Shown in pieces: positions 53,722 through 61,779 of a stretch of DNA of 64,000 bases (position 1 is the first letter of the stretch; every line of letters starts with the position of its first letter). The DNA lies in assembly GCF_001617365.1 (NCBI RefSeq), contig NZ_LVJR01000025.1, positions 1-64,000 on the forward strand, given 5' to 3'. Made by a program: the position numbers and the translations under genes. Source of the DNA: Rhodanobacter sp. FW104-R8 (GTDB taxonomy: Bacteria > Pseudomonadota > Gammaproteobacteria > Xanthomonadales > Rhodanobacteraceae). Below the pieces are notes generated by a model. The model was given only the letters and a program-made list of their open reading frames with translations, had not been told where the DNA came from and did not search any database.

Positions 53722-56537
53722 CACGGTTGCCCTCGCATGGCGTCGAGGTGAAGCGTCACCGCATTGACCGTCCATGCCTTGCCGCCGGCAAAGTCCAGCT
53801 TGATGCTGAAGGTCGGCGCTGCCACGGGGATCGGGATCGGGTCGCCCGGCAAGGTGTCCGGGTCGATCAGGTAGGGCGTGGTGAACGCACTGGCGTCGCG
53901 CTGGTCGTAGCCGATGGACAAGCTCGGGCCTTGGCCGGTGCCGACGTAGTCGAGGCTTTCGAGCATCTTCGTCACCCCCGGCTGCCCGTTGTCCAGCCAC
54001 GCCCACTGCACCAACCCGGCGAAGTTGGTCGGCACGCCGGCCACGTTATCGGTCGCCACATCCTCACTGACCACCGACACCTCGTCGCCGTGGCGGATAT
54101 ACAGATTGTTGCCACGCTGCGCGAAGGCATCAACGGACCACGGGAACAGGTAGCGCGACCACTTGCCTTTGCCGCCGTTGAGGGTGTGGACGTAGACATC
54201 CGCCGTGCTCTGGTCGATGGTCACCGCTGGCGTGGTGCCGCTACCAACAGGCCCACTCGGCGGCGTGAACGCCTGCGTGTAGCGCGCCCAGCCTTTGGTG
54301 ATGCGTATTTCATCGAGCCAGCCGGGCATTTGCCATGCCGTGTATGAGCTCTGACTTGTGCCAAGGGACACGGGGAACGTCGACGCCAGCGTCAGCAATT
54401 GCGCACTGGAAACCGTGGCCGCCGCTTGTCCGCCCCACCACAGAGTGATGGTCGATCCCGCCCTGACCAGTGCGAAGTGGATGAACCGATCCGTGGGAAT
54501 GGTGCGATCCACCGTCGTATACGTGACAGTCATGCCGGCTGGCACGTTTTGCAGAGATACCGAGCGGGGAACCGTATTCGACTGCGTAGCCCACAGTTGA
54601 ATGCCGAAATCCAGGAACATCGTGTTCCCACCGCTGTTGTCGTCTCCCGGATCGCGTCGCACGAGACCTTCGACACAGAAGTCCGTCGTGCTGTCGATCG
54701 CGCCAGAAGTCCCCAGCGCCGAGTACATGCGCGCCTGGCCGTAGTAGAAGCCTTGTTCGGGCGACTGCGTGGTGCCGGCGCGCGACATACGGAACGAGCC
54801 GGGACCAGACGCATAGGTCGATCCATCCCACTGAGGCCAGGTGAGCTTGGGGGCATACCCAATCTGTTCGGTCCACGGGCTGACCGTCCACGCCCGACCA
54901 GTCGCATCGGTCGTCATGTCGGTGTCGAAATGCAGCAGAGCGATCACAACCCCTGGATTGACGGTGAGGCTCTGTTCTAGATCAACATATCGACCCGCAC
55001 CATCGGTAGCACGTACCGTCCAGGTGTACGTTCCGGCAGTGGTATACGCGCCCGAGTACGTGCCGGTAGCCAGCAGAGTGATGCCGGAAGGAAGCCCTCC
55101 CGATACAACGGCCACCGAATAGCCGCGAACCGCCCCGCTTACCCGGTAGCTTCCGTTTGCCTGGTCGCCAATCGCGCCATCTTTCGGCCCCCCCGTAAGC
55201 TGTAGCGTGAGGTGCTGAAATGAAATCCAATACTGTCCTGCGCTCGGATAGTAGGTTGAGCAAGGCATGATCCCGTCGTTCAGTAGCGACACGGACGCCC
55301 GCACCAGCACATCCACCGGCATGCCGATATCACCTGCCGCCAGGTTGTCCGTGCCCACCGCGATACCCACGCTGCGCACGCCGAGCTGGCTCAGGTAGAA
55401 CAGGTCATTGCCCACCGGCTGCGCAGCGTGCTGCCACGTCGAGCCGATGCTTTCCAACTGGTCGAGCAGGCTCATTGCTGCCGGATCGGGGTCGACCTGC
55501 CAGTTCTGGAAGCTGGACGCGTTGAAGGCGGTCAGGTTGGAGCGGTACGGCGCCAGCACCGCCATGTCGTTGCTGTTGGCCTGCTGCAGCCCGGTCGGCA
55601 GGTAGCCGGCGTCCTGCGCGCTCGACCAGTCCAGCGGGTTCACGGTCGCGCTGAATCGCACGATGTCCTTGTCCGCGGCGAACACCTTGCTCGCCATGAT
55701 CGCCACGACCTTGCTGTGCGGGCAGTTCGGGTCGGTGATCTGGCTGCTGACGGCAATCCAGTCCATGTTGCCGTCATGCACGATCGCGCCAACAACCGTT
55801 GGCCAGACAGGCTCGGTTGCGCCCGTCTGCATGATCGGCGACGCCTTCCAGACCACGCGCGAGGCGATCACGCCCTGCCAGGTCACCGCGTTGTCGGTGA
55901 CCGAGATGCCGGCAGTCGTCGGCCAGGTCGGCTCGGCCGATCCACTCTTTCCCGGCGCTGCCTGCGTCGCCTTGAAGATCAGGCCCGGCGGCGGCGCTTG
56001 ATAGGCGTAGTCCCAGCTGACCTGGTCGAACTCCAGCGTGCCGCCGTGCGTGCCGTTGTTGCCGTTGAGGCGGATGAAGGCTTTCGCGGCGCCGGCGGGC
56101 GCGGTGCCAGTGGCGGTCGTCGGCTTCCAGTAACCGCCCTGACCGTAGATCAGAGTGCCGAGCGTGGCGGCGCCCGGAATCTCCACATTGCTGGCGTCCA
56201 GCCAGACGATGATGATTTGCGCGCCCTGGTCATTCGTGCCGTTGTTGGTCAGCTTCGCCATCGCTTGCGCGGTGATGCGCTGCCCCACCCTCACCGGGAC
56301 GATGTTCGTGTTGTTGAGCGAGTCGATGCCGGTACCGGACAGCACGACGCATTTCGTGCCGGCGTATGGCGTCGTGCTGGTGTTCGCCCATCGGCTCGCG
56401 CCCTGCGACCAGCCGGTCAGGTTGCCGGTTTCGAAGTCGCCGTTGGTCGGTTGTGGCTGCGCAACCGTCGTGGTGCTGGACGGCTTGACGAGCGCCCCGG
56501 GCACATAGGTTTTGCCGGGCTGCCAGATATCGGTCAT
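53721..56537 (-). CDS. Tail nozzle protein, large part, with lectin and Ig-like insertions
   Basis: A 938-residue protein. Residues about 30-178 look like a carbohydrate-binding jelly roll (NGDFETGNLTGWS). Residues 195-265 carry EPxWP repeats (SAEPTWPTTAG, ATEPVWPTVVG). Residues 275-445 resemble the core of short-tail nozzles (NPLDWSSAQDAGYLPTG; FYLSQLGVRSVGI). About 452-528 is a bacterial Ig-like fold (GGLPSGITLLATGTYSG ... TWTVRATDGAG). About 532-760 is a LamG-type lectin (LLHFDTDMTTDATG ... GWLDEIRITKG). The nozzle pattern resumes to the end. Domain limits are estimates. Confidence 0.72.
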   Translation of the reverse strand: MTDIWQPGKTYVPGALVKPSSTTTVAQPQPTNGDFETGNLTGWSQGASRWANTSTTPYAGTKCVVLSGTGIDSLNNTNIVPVRVGQRITAQAMAKLTNNGTNDQGAQIIIVWLDASNVEIPGAATLGTLIYGQGGYWKPTTATGTAPAGAAKAFIRLNGNNGTHGGTLEFDQVSWDYAYQAPPPGLIFKATQAAPGKSGSAEPTWPTTAGISVTDNAVTWQGVIASRVVWKASPIMQTGATEPVWPTVVGAIVHDGNMDWIAVSSQITDPNCPHSKVVAIMASKVFAADKDIVRFSATVNPLDWSSAQDAGYLPTGLQQANSNDMAVLAPYRSNLTAFNASSFQNWQVDPDPAAMSLLDQLESIGSTWQHAAQPVGNDLFYLSQLGVRSVGIAVGTDNLAAGDIGMPVDVLVRASVSLLNDGIMPCSTYYPSAGQYWISFQHLTLQLTGGPKDGAIGDQANGSYRVSGAVRGYSVAVVSGGLPSGITLLATGTYSGAYTTAGTYTWTVRATDGAGRYVDLEQSLTVNPGVVIALLHFDTDMTTDATGRAWTVSPWTEQIGYAPKLTWPQWDGSTYASGPGSFRMSRAGTTQSPEQGFYYGQARMYSALGTSGAIDSTTDFCVEGLVRRDPGDDNSGGNTMFLDFGIQLWATQSNTVPRSVSLQNVPAGMTVTYTTVDRTIPTDRFIHFALVRAGSTITLWWGGQAAATVSSAQLLTLASTFPVSLGTSQSSYTAWQMPGWLDEIRITKGWARYTQAFTPPSGPVGSGTTPAVTIDQSTADVYVHTLNGGKGKWSRYLFPWSVDAFAQRGNNLYIRHGDEVSVVSEDVATDNVAGVPTNFAGLVQWAWLDNGQPGVTKMLESLDYVGTGQGPSLSIGYDQRDASAFTTPYLIDPDTLPGDPIPIPVAAPTFSIKLDFAGGKAWTVNAVTLHLDAMRGQP

Positions 56538-57277
56538 ACGTTGTACCGCAGCTTCGGGTTGCTGTAACGATTGCCGCCGGGCGCGCCGGGCGTGGATGGC
56601 GGCGGCGCGGGTGCGGGCGTGCTGTCGACATCCTCCGAGACTTGCGCGCCGTTGAGCTTCGGCCAATCCGGCTCGGTGGCGCCAGACGATGGGCTGGCGC
56701 CATCCACCTCGACCACCGTGTATTTCCACCCGTTGTAGACGGTCGGCTGCACCACGTCGCCGACAGCGCGCGGCACGTTCGGCGCCCACGCGGCAGGGTT
56801 GGATTTCAGCACCGTATGGTAGCGCAGCCCGTTGCGCACGGTCGGCAGGACGGTATCGCCCACCTTGTACATGGTGGACGCCGTCCAGGTGCCCCCGGAC
56901 TGCAGCCAGTAGTGGAAAACATCGCCGTTGGCGAATTCGGCCGCCACGTAGATGAAGCCCATGAACGGCGCGGCGAAATGGATCTTGGCGATGGTTTGCG
57001 TGTCATCCGTGGGGTGCGTCAGCACTTCGCAGGTGTAGCCCGCCGGCATCGTTTTCGGCGAATTGGAGAACACCACCATGCCGCCATTGAAGGCGCACAG
57101 TCCCTTCGTTCCAGCCGGCAGCACCGCGTCCCGCACTGTGCCTGGCCGCGACTGGATCGAGCCGTCGATGGTCACGTAACCGTTCACCAGGTCGTACAGG
57201 CTCGACGGGTCGGCGCCGCCCTTCGTGCGCAGCCGGTTGATGCCGGTCTTCAGCGCATTGAGGTTGATGTCGGTCAT
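56534..57277 (-). CDS. Tail nozzle protein, N-terminal part
   Basis: A 247-residue protein. The first 90 residues (LKTGINRLRTKGGADPSSLYDLVNGYVTIDGSIQSRPGTVRDAV) match the opening of short-tail nozzle proteins. Two repeats with W-x-Y-GD-V-P-x-NG-Y (MYKVGDTVLPTVRNGLRY; PRAVGDVVQPTVYNGWKY) and GATEPDWPKLNG follow, then a Pro-rich tail. It overlaps the next gene by 4 bp, so the nozzle seems to be made as two chains. Confidence 0.7.
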   Translation of the reverse strand: MTDINLNALKTGINRLRTKGGADPSSLYDLVNGYVTIDGSIQSRPGTVRDAVLPAGTKGLCAFNGGMVVFSNSPKTMPAGYTCEVLTHPTDDTQTIAKIHFAAPFMGFIYVAAEFANGDVFHYWLQSGGTWTASTMYKVGDTVLPTVRNGLRYHTVLKSNPAAWAPNVPRAVGDVVQPTVYNGWKYTVVEVDGASPSSGATEPDWPKLNGAQVSEDVDSTPAPAPPPSTPGAPGGNRYSNPKLRYNV

Positions 57278-58359
57278 GCGAAAGGCACCGTCGGCGTGGG
57301 CCGCGAATACACGTAGTCCTGCCGGCGGTCATGGCCGGGCAGATAGCGCCGTGTCTGGTGGCTGCCGGCGACCAGGTTGCCCATCAGGGTTTCCAGTTCC
57401 TGCACGTAGTTGCCGGCATCCGGCCGGCCGTAGTGCGCCTTGGCGTTGGAGAGCGCCAGCAGAAACACCAGCCGGTCGTCTATCGTGGTCTTGTCGGTGT
57501 CGGCGGCGAACGCTTCCAGCCCGAAATGACCCTTGATCACCATGCTGCCTTTGGTGGCGCTCGGCGCCGGCCAGACCTCGATGCATTGGCGGATTTCGTA
57601 GCGCAGCGGCCAGCCGTTGCCGTTGCCGTTGCCGTTGACCGAGTACATCTCGGGTTCGATGCCGCAAATCAGCGGGCACCAGAGGCCATCGCGAACCACA
57701 CCAACCCATGTCACCTTGCGCGGGTCGAGCGTCTTGGGGCAGATCGCGGTGGTATTCGCTGTCGGCAGTGCGCCGGACGTGGCGGCTGCTCCGGTGTCTG
57801 TGTAGGTCGTCACCAGCCCCACGCTGGCAAGCAGCAGCTCGCCGCCAGCCGTGCGGCCATAGATGTCGTAACCCGTGACAGGAGAGGCCCCTGTGGGCGC
57901 TACAACGGCATTCCAGTTCACAGTAACCGTGCTGGTCGTGCCAGTCGTGGCGATGGTCGCCGCCGCAGAAGCCAGCGTGGTTCCATTGGCGTTCTTCGCA
58001 GCCACCCGGTAGGAGTACGTTCCAGCCGCCAGTGTTCCGCCTGCGGTGGCCGTGGTGAACGCTGCCAGCGTCGGCGTCGGCAGCACTGCCGCCTCGTCAT
58101 TATTGGCCGGGGCGTACATGCGCACGCCGGCCTGCAGCGCCCACGAATAGAACCGCTCGGTGCGCAACACCTCGTAGCGCCGGTACAGCAGCTCCTGCGC
58201 CTCGATCAGGAAGCTGTTCAGCAGCGCGGCCATACCGGGCGGCGGGTTGTTGACCTGCGCGGCGAAGCCGAGGCGGATCATCATGTCGTCGCGCAGCTGC
58301 TTCAGCGTCTTGTTGTTGGTGGTGTCGTTGCAGTCGCAGTTGTAGATGGTTTCAGCCAT
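57274..58359 (-). CDS. Tail adaptor protein with FnIII-like insertion
   Basis: A 361-residue protein. The N-terminal helical part (about 17-85, MMIRLGFAAQ ... LIEAQELLYRRYEVLRTERFYSWAL) and the C-terminal part (about 205-361, PRKVTWVGVVRDGLWCPL ... LSNAKAHYGRPDAGNYVQELETLMG) match podovirus adaptors that join portal and nozzle. Between them, about 93-203, sits a fibronectin III-like domain (GTYSYRVAAKNANGTT ... ASPVTGYDIYGRTAG). The insertion should project from the outside of the neck. Confidence 0.8.
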   Translation of the reverse strand: MAETIYNCDCNDTTNNKTLKQLRDDMMIRLGFAAQVNNPPPGMAALLNSFLIEAQELLYRRYEVLRTERFYSWALQAGVRMYAPANNDEAAVLPTPTLAAFTTATAGGTLAAGTYSYRVAAKNANGTTLASAAATIATTGTTSTVTVNWNAVVAPTGASPVTGYDIYGRTAGGELLLASVGLVTTYTDTGAAATSGALPTANTTAICPKTLDPRKVTWVGVVRDGLWCPLICGIEPEMYSVNGNGNGNGWPLRYEIRQCIEVWPAPSATKGSMVIKGHFGLEAFAADTDKTTIDDRLVFLLALSNAKAHYGRPDAGNYVQELETLMGNLVAGSHQTRRYLPGHDRRQDYVYSRPTPTVPFA

Positions 58360-58378
58360 GCCTATGCCTCATACAAAG

Positions 58379-58404
58379 ACGGCCCGACCTTTCAGCCGGG
58401 CCGT
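58379..58404 (-). terminator. Hairpin upstream of the adaptor gene
   Basis: An 8-bp stem ACGGCCCG / CGGGCCGT with a 10-nt loop sits between the 125-residue gene and the adaptor. On the minus strand only a short CTTTG follows, so termination would be weak. It could tune expression within the late operon. Confidence 0.45.
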
Positions 58405-58430
58405 TGTCGGCAACCACACGATGCCGCCGG

Positions 58431-58808
58431 TTACTTCGCCGCCGGCTTGTCCTTCGCCGCCGGTGCAGGCGCATGCGTGCGCACACCCGACTGCGGTGGC
58501 GCCTCGCGCACGCCGCGCCCCAACTCGAAGCCGAAATCCTCCAAGCCCTTCGGGCCGATGCGGTAGGCGATGCCCACCGGGTCGGACGCATTGACGCGCC
58601 GGTACTTGTTCTGCAGTCGCGCGAACTCGGCGTCGGCGCTGTTCGACAGTTCAACTTCCTGGTTGGTGATGTCGCCTTCGCGCACGTTCGACGGGCCATG
58701 CACCGCGCGCAGCACGTCGATCTCGTGTTTCGGCACGGCCACGGTCAGCACGTCGCGACCGCGTTCGATATGCACCTCGACCAGCTTGCAGATAATGGAA
58801 TCGTCCAC
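58431..58808 (-). CDS. Phage hypothetical protein
   Basis: A 125-residue protein of unknown function. The first 65 residues are mixed alpha/beta and acidic (IICKLVEVHIERGRDVLTVAVPKHEIDVLRAVHG). The C-terminal ~25 residues are an Ala/Pro/Lys tail. The start is a GTG at 58808 with GGAG 6 nt upstream. Position next to the capsid and adaptor genes suggests a minor head or head-completion protein. Confidence 0.6.
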   Translation of the reverse strand: MDDSIICKLVEVHIERGRDVLTVAVPKHEIDVLRAVHGPSNVREGDITNQEVELSNSADAEFARLQNKYRRVNASDPVGIAYRIGPKGLEDFGFELGRGVREAPPQSGVRTHAPAPAAKDKPAAK

Positions 58809-58835
58809 AGGTATCTCCGGTAGCCACAGGGAATG

Positions 58836-58853
58836 GCGCCCCGAAGGGCGCCG
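58836..58853. other. Short GC hairpin in the 51-bp gap
   Basis: GGCGCCC / GGGCGCC with a CGAA loop forms a perfect 7-bp stem between two late genes. No U-run follows on the minus strand, so it is probably an RNA-stabilising or processing hairpin rather than a terminator. Confidence 0.4.
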
Positions 58854-58859
58854 GGAAGG

Positions 58860-59177
58860 TCACGCCTCCAGGTACGCCGAGCAGGTTCCCGCGGTGCCCA
58901 CGGCGGAGACGTTCAGGCGCATCAGCGCGTAGATCGTGACCTCATCCTTCTTGACCAGGCCGGTGATCGCGGTGACGGTGACCAGATCGACCCAGGTCGT
59001 GCCGCCATCGCTGGATCCCTGCACCTTGACGGTCGGCGTGCCCGTGGCGCCGGCCAGATGCACGGTGACGATGCCGTTGAAGTTGGGCGCGAACGGGGTG
59101 GCATTCATGGCGACGGCGGTCTGCGCGACGGCGGAGGTCAGCGAGATGGCCTCGCCGAGAACTTTGAGCTTGCTCAT
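58860..59177 (-). CDS. Possible capsid decoration protein
   Basis: A 105-residue beta-rich protein (MNATPFAPNFNGIVTVHLAGATGTPTVKVQGSSDGGTTWVDLVTV) with a GSSDGGTTWxDL strand-turn seen in phage beta-sandwich decoration and cement proteins. It follows the major capsid gene, as cement genes often do. No family match can be confirmed here; function is by position and fold style. Confidence 0.6.
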   Translation of the reverse strand: MSKLKVLGEAISLTSAVAQTAVAMNATPFAPNFNGIVTVHLAGATGTPTVKVQGSSDGGTTWVDLVTVTAITGLVKKDEVTIYALMRLNVSAVGTAGTCSAYLEA

Positions 59178-59195
59178 GGGACTTTGCCTCTTCTG

Positions 59196-59230
59196 CAAAA
59201 AGGGAGACGCCCGGCGGGTGAGGCCGGGCG
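59196..59230 (-). terminator. Terminator-like hairpin after the capsid gene
   Basis: Eight-bp arms CGCCCGGC (59208-59215) and GCCGGGCG (59223-59230) are followed on the minus strand by TCTCCCTTTTTG. The U-run starts 6 nt from the stem, so it may be a partial terminator that raises capsid over downstream products. Confidence 0.6.
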
Positions 59231-59235
59231 GTGGA

Positions 59236-60273
59236 TCAGGCGATGGTCAGCACCGCGAGCGCGTTGCGCTTGTTGGTGGTCAGGCCGTACTTCGACGTGA
59301 GGCCGAAGTAGGTGACGTAGCGGTCCGGCAAGCCTTCCGGCTTGCGGTTGCGCATCCACTCCCCCTTCAGCGGGCGCAGCTTCAGCGCCTTGCTGTTGAG
59401 GAAGTAGCAGGTCTTGGTCTGCGTGGTGGTGCTCATCAGCGCGTCCAGCGCCTCGAACGTCGGATCCCACTTGAGCGGGATGCCGTGGAAGTTCACCGCC
59501 TCCACGCTCGCATCCAGCGCCGCGCCGCCCTTGCCCTGCACCGCCAGATGACGCTGCACCGCCGACACGGACTGCGCCACGTAGTTCTCGTAGAACGCCT
59601 GACCGCAGACGATGAAGTCCGGCAGCATGCCACCGTAACGCATGCAATCCTTCCAGGTGAGCTCCATCTGGGCGATGACGTTCGCCGCCACGATCGCCGT
59701 GTTCGTGTTGTTGCGCCAGTACGTATTGGTGGCCGCGTCGATGCCGCCAACGACGCCGGTGGCCGGCGCCAGCTTGATTAGGTTGGCCAGGCCCGGGATC
59801 GCCTTCGCCGACTGCGAGCCGTCGCGCAGGTATTCGAATGCCAGCGCTTCCTGCGTGCCGGCCTTCAGCCCGCGGAAGGACTGGCCGAGCAGGTTGACCA
59901 GCGACTCCTTCTCGGCGGCGGTCGGCACCGACGCGCTGTCGTCGGACAGGTGGATGCCAGCGGCGATCAGGCGGTCCTCGTCGAACCAGAAGCCGTCGTG
60001 CAGGTTGGCGTAGCCGAAGTCCGTCCACTTGGCCGGGTTGCGCTCGTTGTAGGTGACCTGGTCGGCGCCGAAGTAGTTCTGCGCGTTGGAGCCGTTGTTG
60101 ACGAAGATCGGCTCCTTGAACGAGCCGTTGCCGAACGTCGACAGCTCCTTGTTCTTGATCAGCCAGTCCAGCGTGACGTGCTGGATGTTGATCTGGTCGA
60201 TCGGCTCTTTCTTCTGGAACGTGGCCAGCGAGTAGGTCGAGCCGGTCGCAATCTGTGCGGCGGTAAAGGGCAT
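59236..60273 (-). CDS. Major capsid protein
   Basis: A 345-residue protein that follows the scaffold gene and is flanked by terminator-like hairpins, as a highly made coat would be. The sequence shows mixed alpha/beta with no Cys-rich or enzymatic motif (AAQIATGSTYSLATFQKKEPIDQINIQHVTLDWLIKNK; GIPLKWDPTFEALDALMSTTTQTKTCYFLNSKALKLRP), in keeping with podovirus coats of about 330-350 residues. The start at 60273 (MPFTAAQIATGS) is chosen; longer frames enter the leader. Confidence 0.8.
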   Translation of the reverse strand: MPFTAAQIATGSTYSLATFQKKEPIDQINIQHVTLDWLIKNKELSTFGNGSFKEPIFVNNGSNAQNYFGADQVTYNERNPAKWTDFGYANLHDGFWFDEDRLIAAGIHLSDDSASVPTAAEKESLVNLLGQSFRGLKAGTQEALAFEYLRDGSQSAKAIPGLANLIKLAPATGVVGGIDAATNTYWRNNTNTAIVAANVIAQMELTWKDCMRYGGMLPDFIVCGQAFYENYVAQSVSAVQRHLAVQGKGGAALDASVEAVNFHGIPLKWDPTFEALDALMSTTTQTKTCYFLNSKALKLRPLKGEWMRNRKPEGLPDRYVTYFGLTSKYGLTTNKRNALAVLTIA

Positions 60274-60633
60274 GGTCGTAACCTCGAAGTGATGGGGTGT
60301 GATCCATCCACGTCGAGGGAGGCGAATCCTCAGTACAGCCCTACCGGGCGCGACTCCGGCGTACAGCGTGCGTGGTGCGCTTTGTCGTGCGCGGTTGTGA
60401 CTCTGCACGGTTTGCGCAAGGCGTCAACGGCACCGAAAAAACACCCCGCCGAAGCGGGGTACGGGATCAGCGCAGGGAGAACCTCTTTCACCGCAACGCG
60501 GAAGCTACGCCTCCCGCTGCCGGTGTTTGAGGCCACCGCCGGCTGGGCCCCTCAAATGATCGCTGCGACGGGACGCCTGCCGTTGGCACTTACCCCGCAT
60601 ATCCACCTAGGAGCGCGCAGCAAAGGGAAGTGG
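60274..60633. other. 360-bp leader between scaffold and capsid genes
   Basis: No gene is supported here. It holds the terminator at 60435-60460 and, after it on the minus strand, a TTGACG (about 60424-60429) that could be a -35 box without a good -10. A 68-codon frame at 60330-60536 crosses the terminator and is rejected. The length and the hairpin suggest that capsid synthesis has its own control. Confidence 0.5.
60435..60460 (-). terminator. Rho-independent terminator after the scaffold gene
   Basis: A 7-bp stem ACCCCGC / GCGGGGT with a TTCG loop is followed on the minus strand by GTTTTTTC. This is the strongest terminator seen in the prophage. It stands between scaffold and capsid within what otherwise looks like one operon. 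Confidence 0.85.
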
Positions 60634-61776
60634 TCAGCCGCCGTTGGCCGCGGCAATGCCTTGCTCCATCGCTTCGAACGGGTCGTCGGTGACCGGAACC
60701 ACCGCGGGACGGACGGCGCCGCCGCGCACCGGTCCGGGCGTGACGCGCGCTGGCGCTGGAGCAGGTGCCGGCGCCGCCGCGACCGCCATGGCCGGGATGC
60801 CGGCGTAGATCTTGCGCGCCGTCTCGACCCATTTCGCCGGCGGCGTGGTTTCCTGCATCGCGCGCAACGCGGCGACCAGCACGGGCGCCTTCTGCGCGTA
60901 CTGCGGATCAGCGGAAAGCTCCGCGCCCAGGGCGTTCAGTCCCTCGACGCCGCGTTGCTGCTCGGCCTGCGCGTCGTGGCGCTGGTTCTCGATCTGGCGC
61001 CGGCCGCTGTCGAGCGCCTGGGCCTGCCGGAGCGCGGCAAGTTCCAGCGCCGCCGGTCGGCTGATCTCGCCCATGTTGATCTGCTGCTGCAGGTCCGGGT
61101 GATCGGCCAGTGGATCGTGCAGGCCGGGCACTTCCTTACCGAGCAGCTTGGCCAGGGCGGCCATTTCGCCGCTGACGATCGCATACGCCTGTTCGGCGGC
61201 GGCGCGATCGCCACCGTTCGCCGCGTTGACCACTTTCAGGTAATCCAGCGTCATTCCGTACTGCTGGGGCGTGGCGCCGGTGTCCTGCACCATGCCGATC
61301 AGCTCCTTGTAATCGGTCGCGTGCTGCACCAGCTCGGGCAGCTGCGCCACGTCCTTGATGCCGGCTTTCTCCAGCGCCTCCTTGATCGGCGCCATCGCCT
61401 TGATCTCGCCGGCCATCTCGCGGAAGCGCTCGGACGACTTGCCCTCCTTGAGCCCCAGCGCTTTGATCTCGGCCTCGGTGGTTTCATCCGGCGCGGGCTT
61501 GGCCTCGGCAGCCTTCGCAGCCGCAGCGGCATCGGCATCAGCAGCCACCGCCTCAGCGGTTCCGGGGACGGGCGCGGCAGCAGGATCGGCGACCGGGTCC
61601 TTGGCGGCTTCGGTAACCGGCGCCGCAGCTTCGGCAGGCTCGGCGGCCGTGCTCAGCCCCTCATCCATCGCGGCGAGCGCCGCCTCTTCGGCAGACGGCT
61701 CGGGCGCGGCAGGCGCGGCGGTCGTGGTATCGGTAGCCGGCGCGGCCGGCTGGCCTTCGATCAGTTCGTGGTCCAT
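60634..61776 (-). CDS. Capsid scaffolding protein
   Basis: A 380-residue protein lacking cysteine, rich in Ala, Glu and Pro. An acidic disordered N-terminal half (about 1-100, PAAPEPSAEEAALAAMDEG) is followed by long helices (TEAEIKALGLKEGKSSERFREMAGEIKAM; HDAQAEQQRGVEGLNALGAEL) and a Pro/Ala-rich tail. Location between portal and capsid genes is the usual place for scaffold. It guides coat assembly and leaves before DNA packaging. Confidence 0.8.
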   Translation of the reverse strand: MDHELIEGQPAAPATDTTTAAPAAPEPSAEEAALAAMDEGLSTAAEPAEAAAPVTEAAKDPVADPAAAPVPGTAEAVAADADAAAAAKAAEAKPAPDETTEAEIKALGLKEGKSSERFREMAGEIKAMAPIKEALEKAGIKDVAQLPELVQHATDYKELIGMVQDTGATPQQYGMTLDYLKVVNAANGGDRAAAEQAYAIVSGEMAALAKLLGKEVPGLHDPLADHPDLQQQINMGEISRPAALELAALRQAQALDSGRRQIENQRHDAQAEQQRGVEGLNALGAELSADPQYAQKAPVLVAALRAMQETTPPAKWVETARKIYAGIPAMAVAAAPAPAPAPARVTPGPVRGGAVRPAVVPVTDDPFEAMEQGIAAANGG

Positions 61777-61779
61777 GGG

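Noticed and set aside
60330-60536. 68-codon minus-strand frame between scaffold and capsid genes
   Set aside because: It runs across the strong terminator hairpin and has no plausible start signal.
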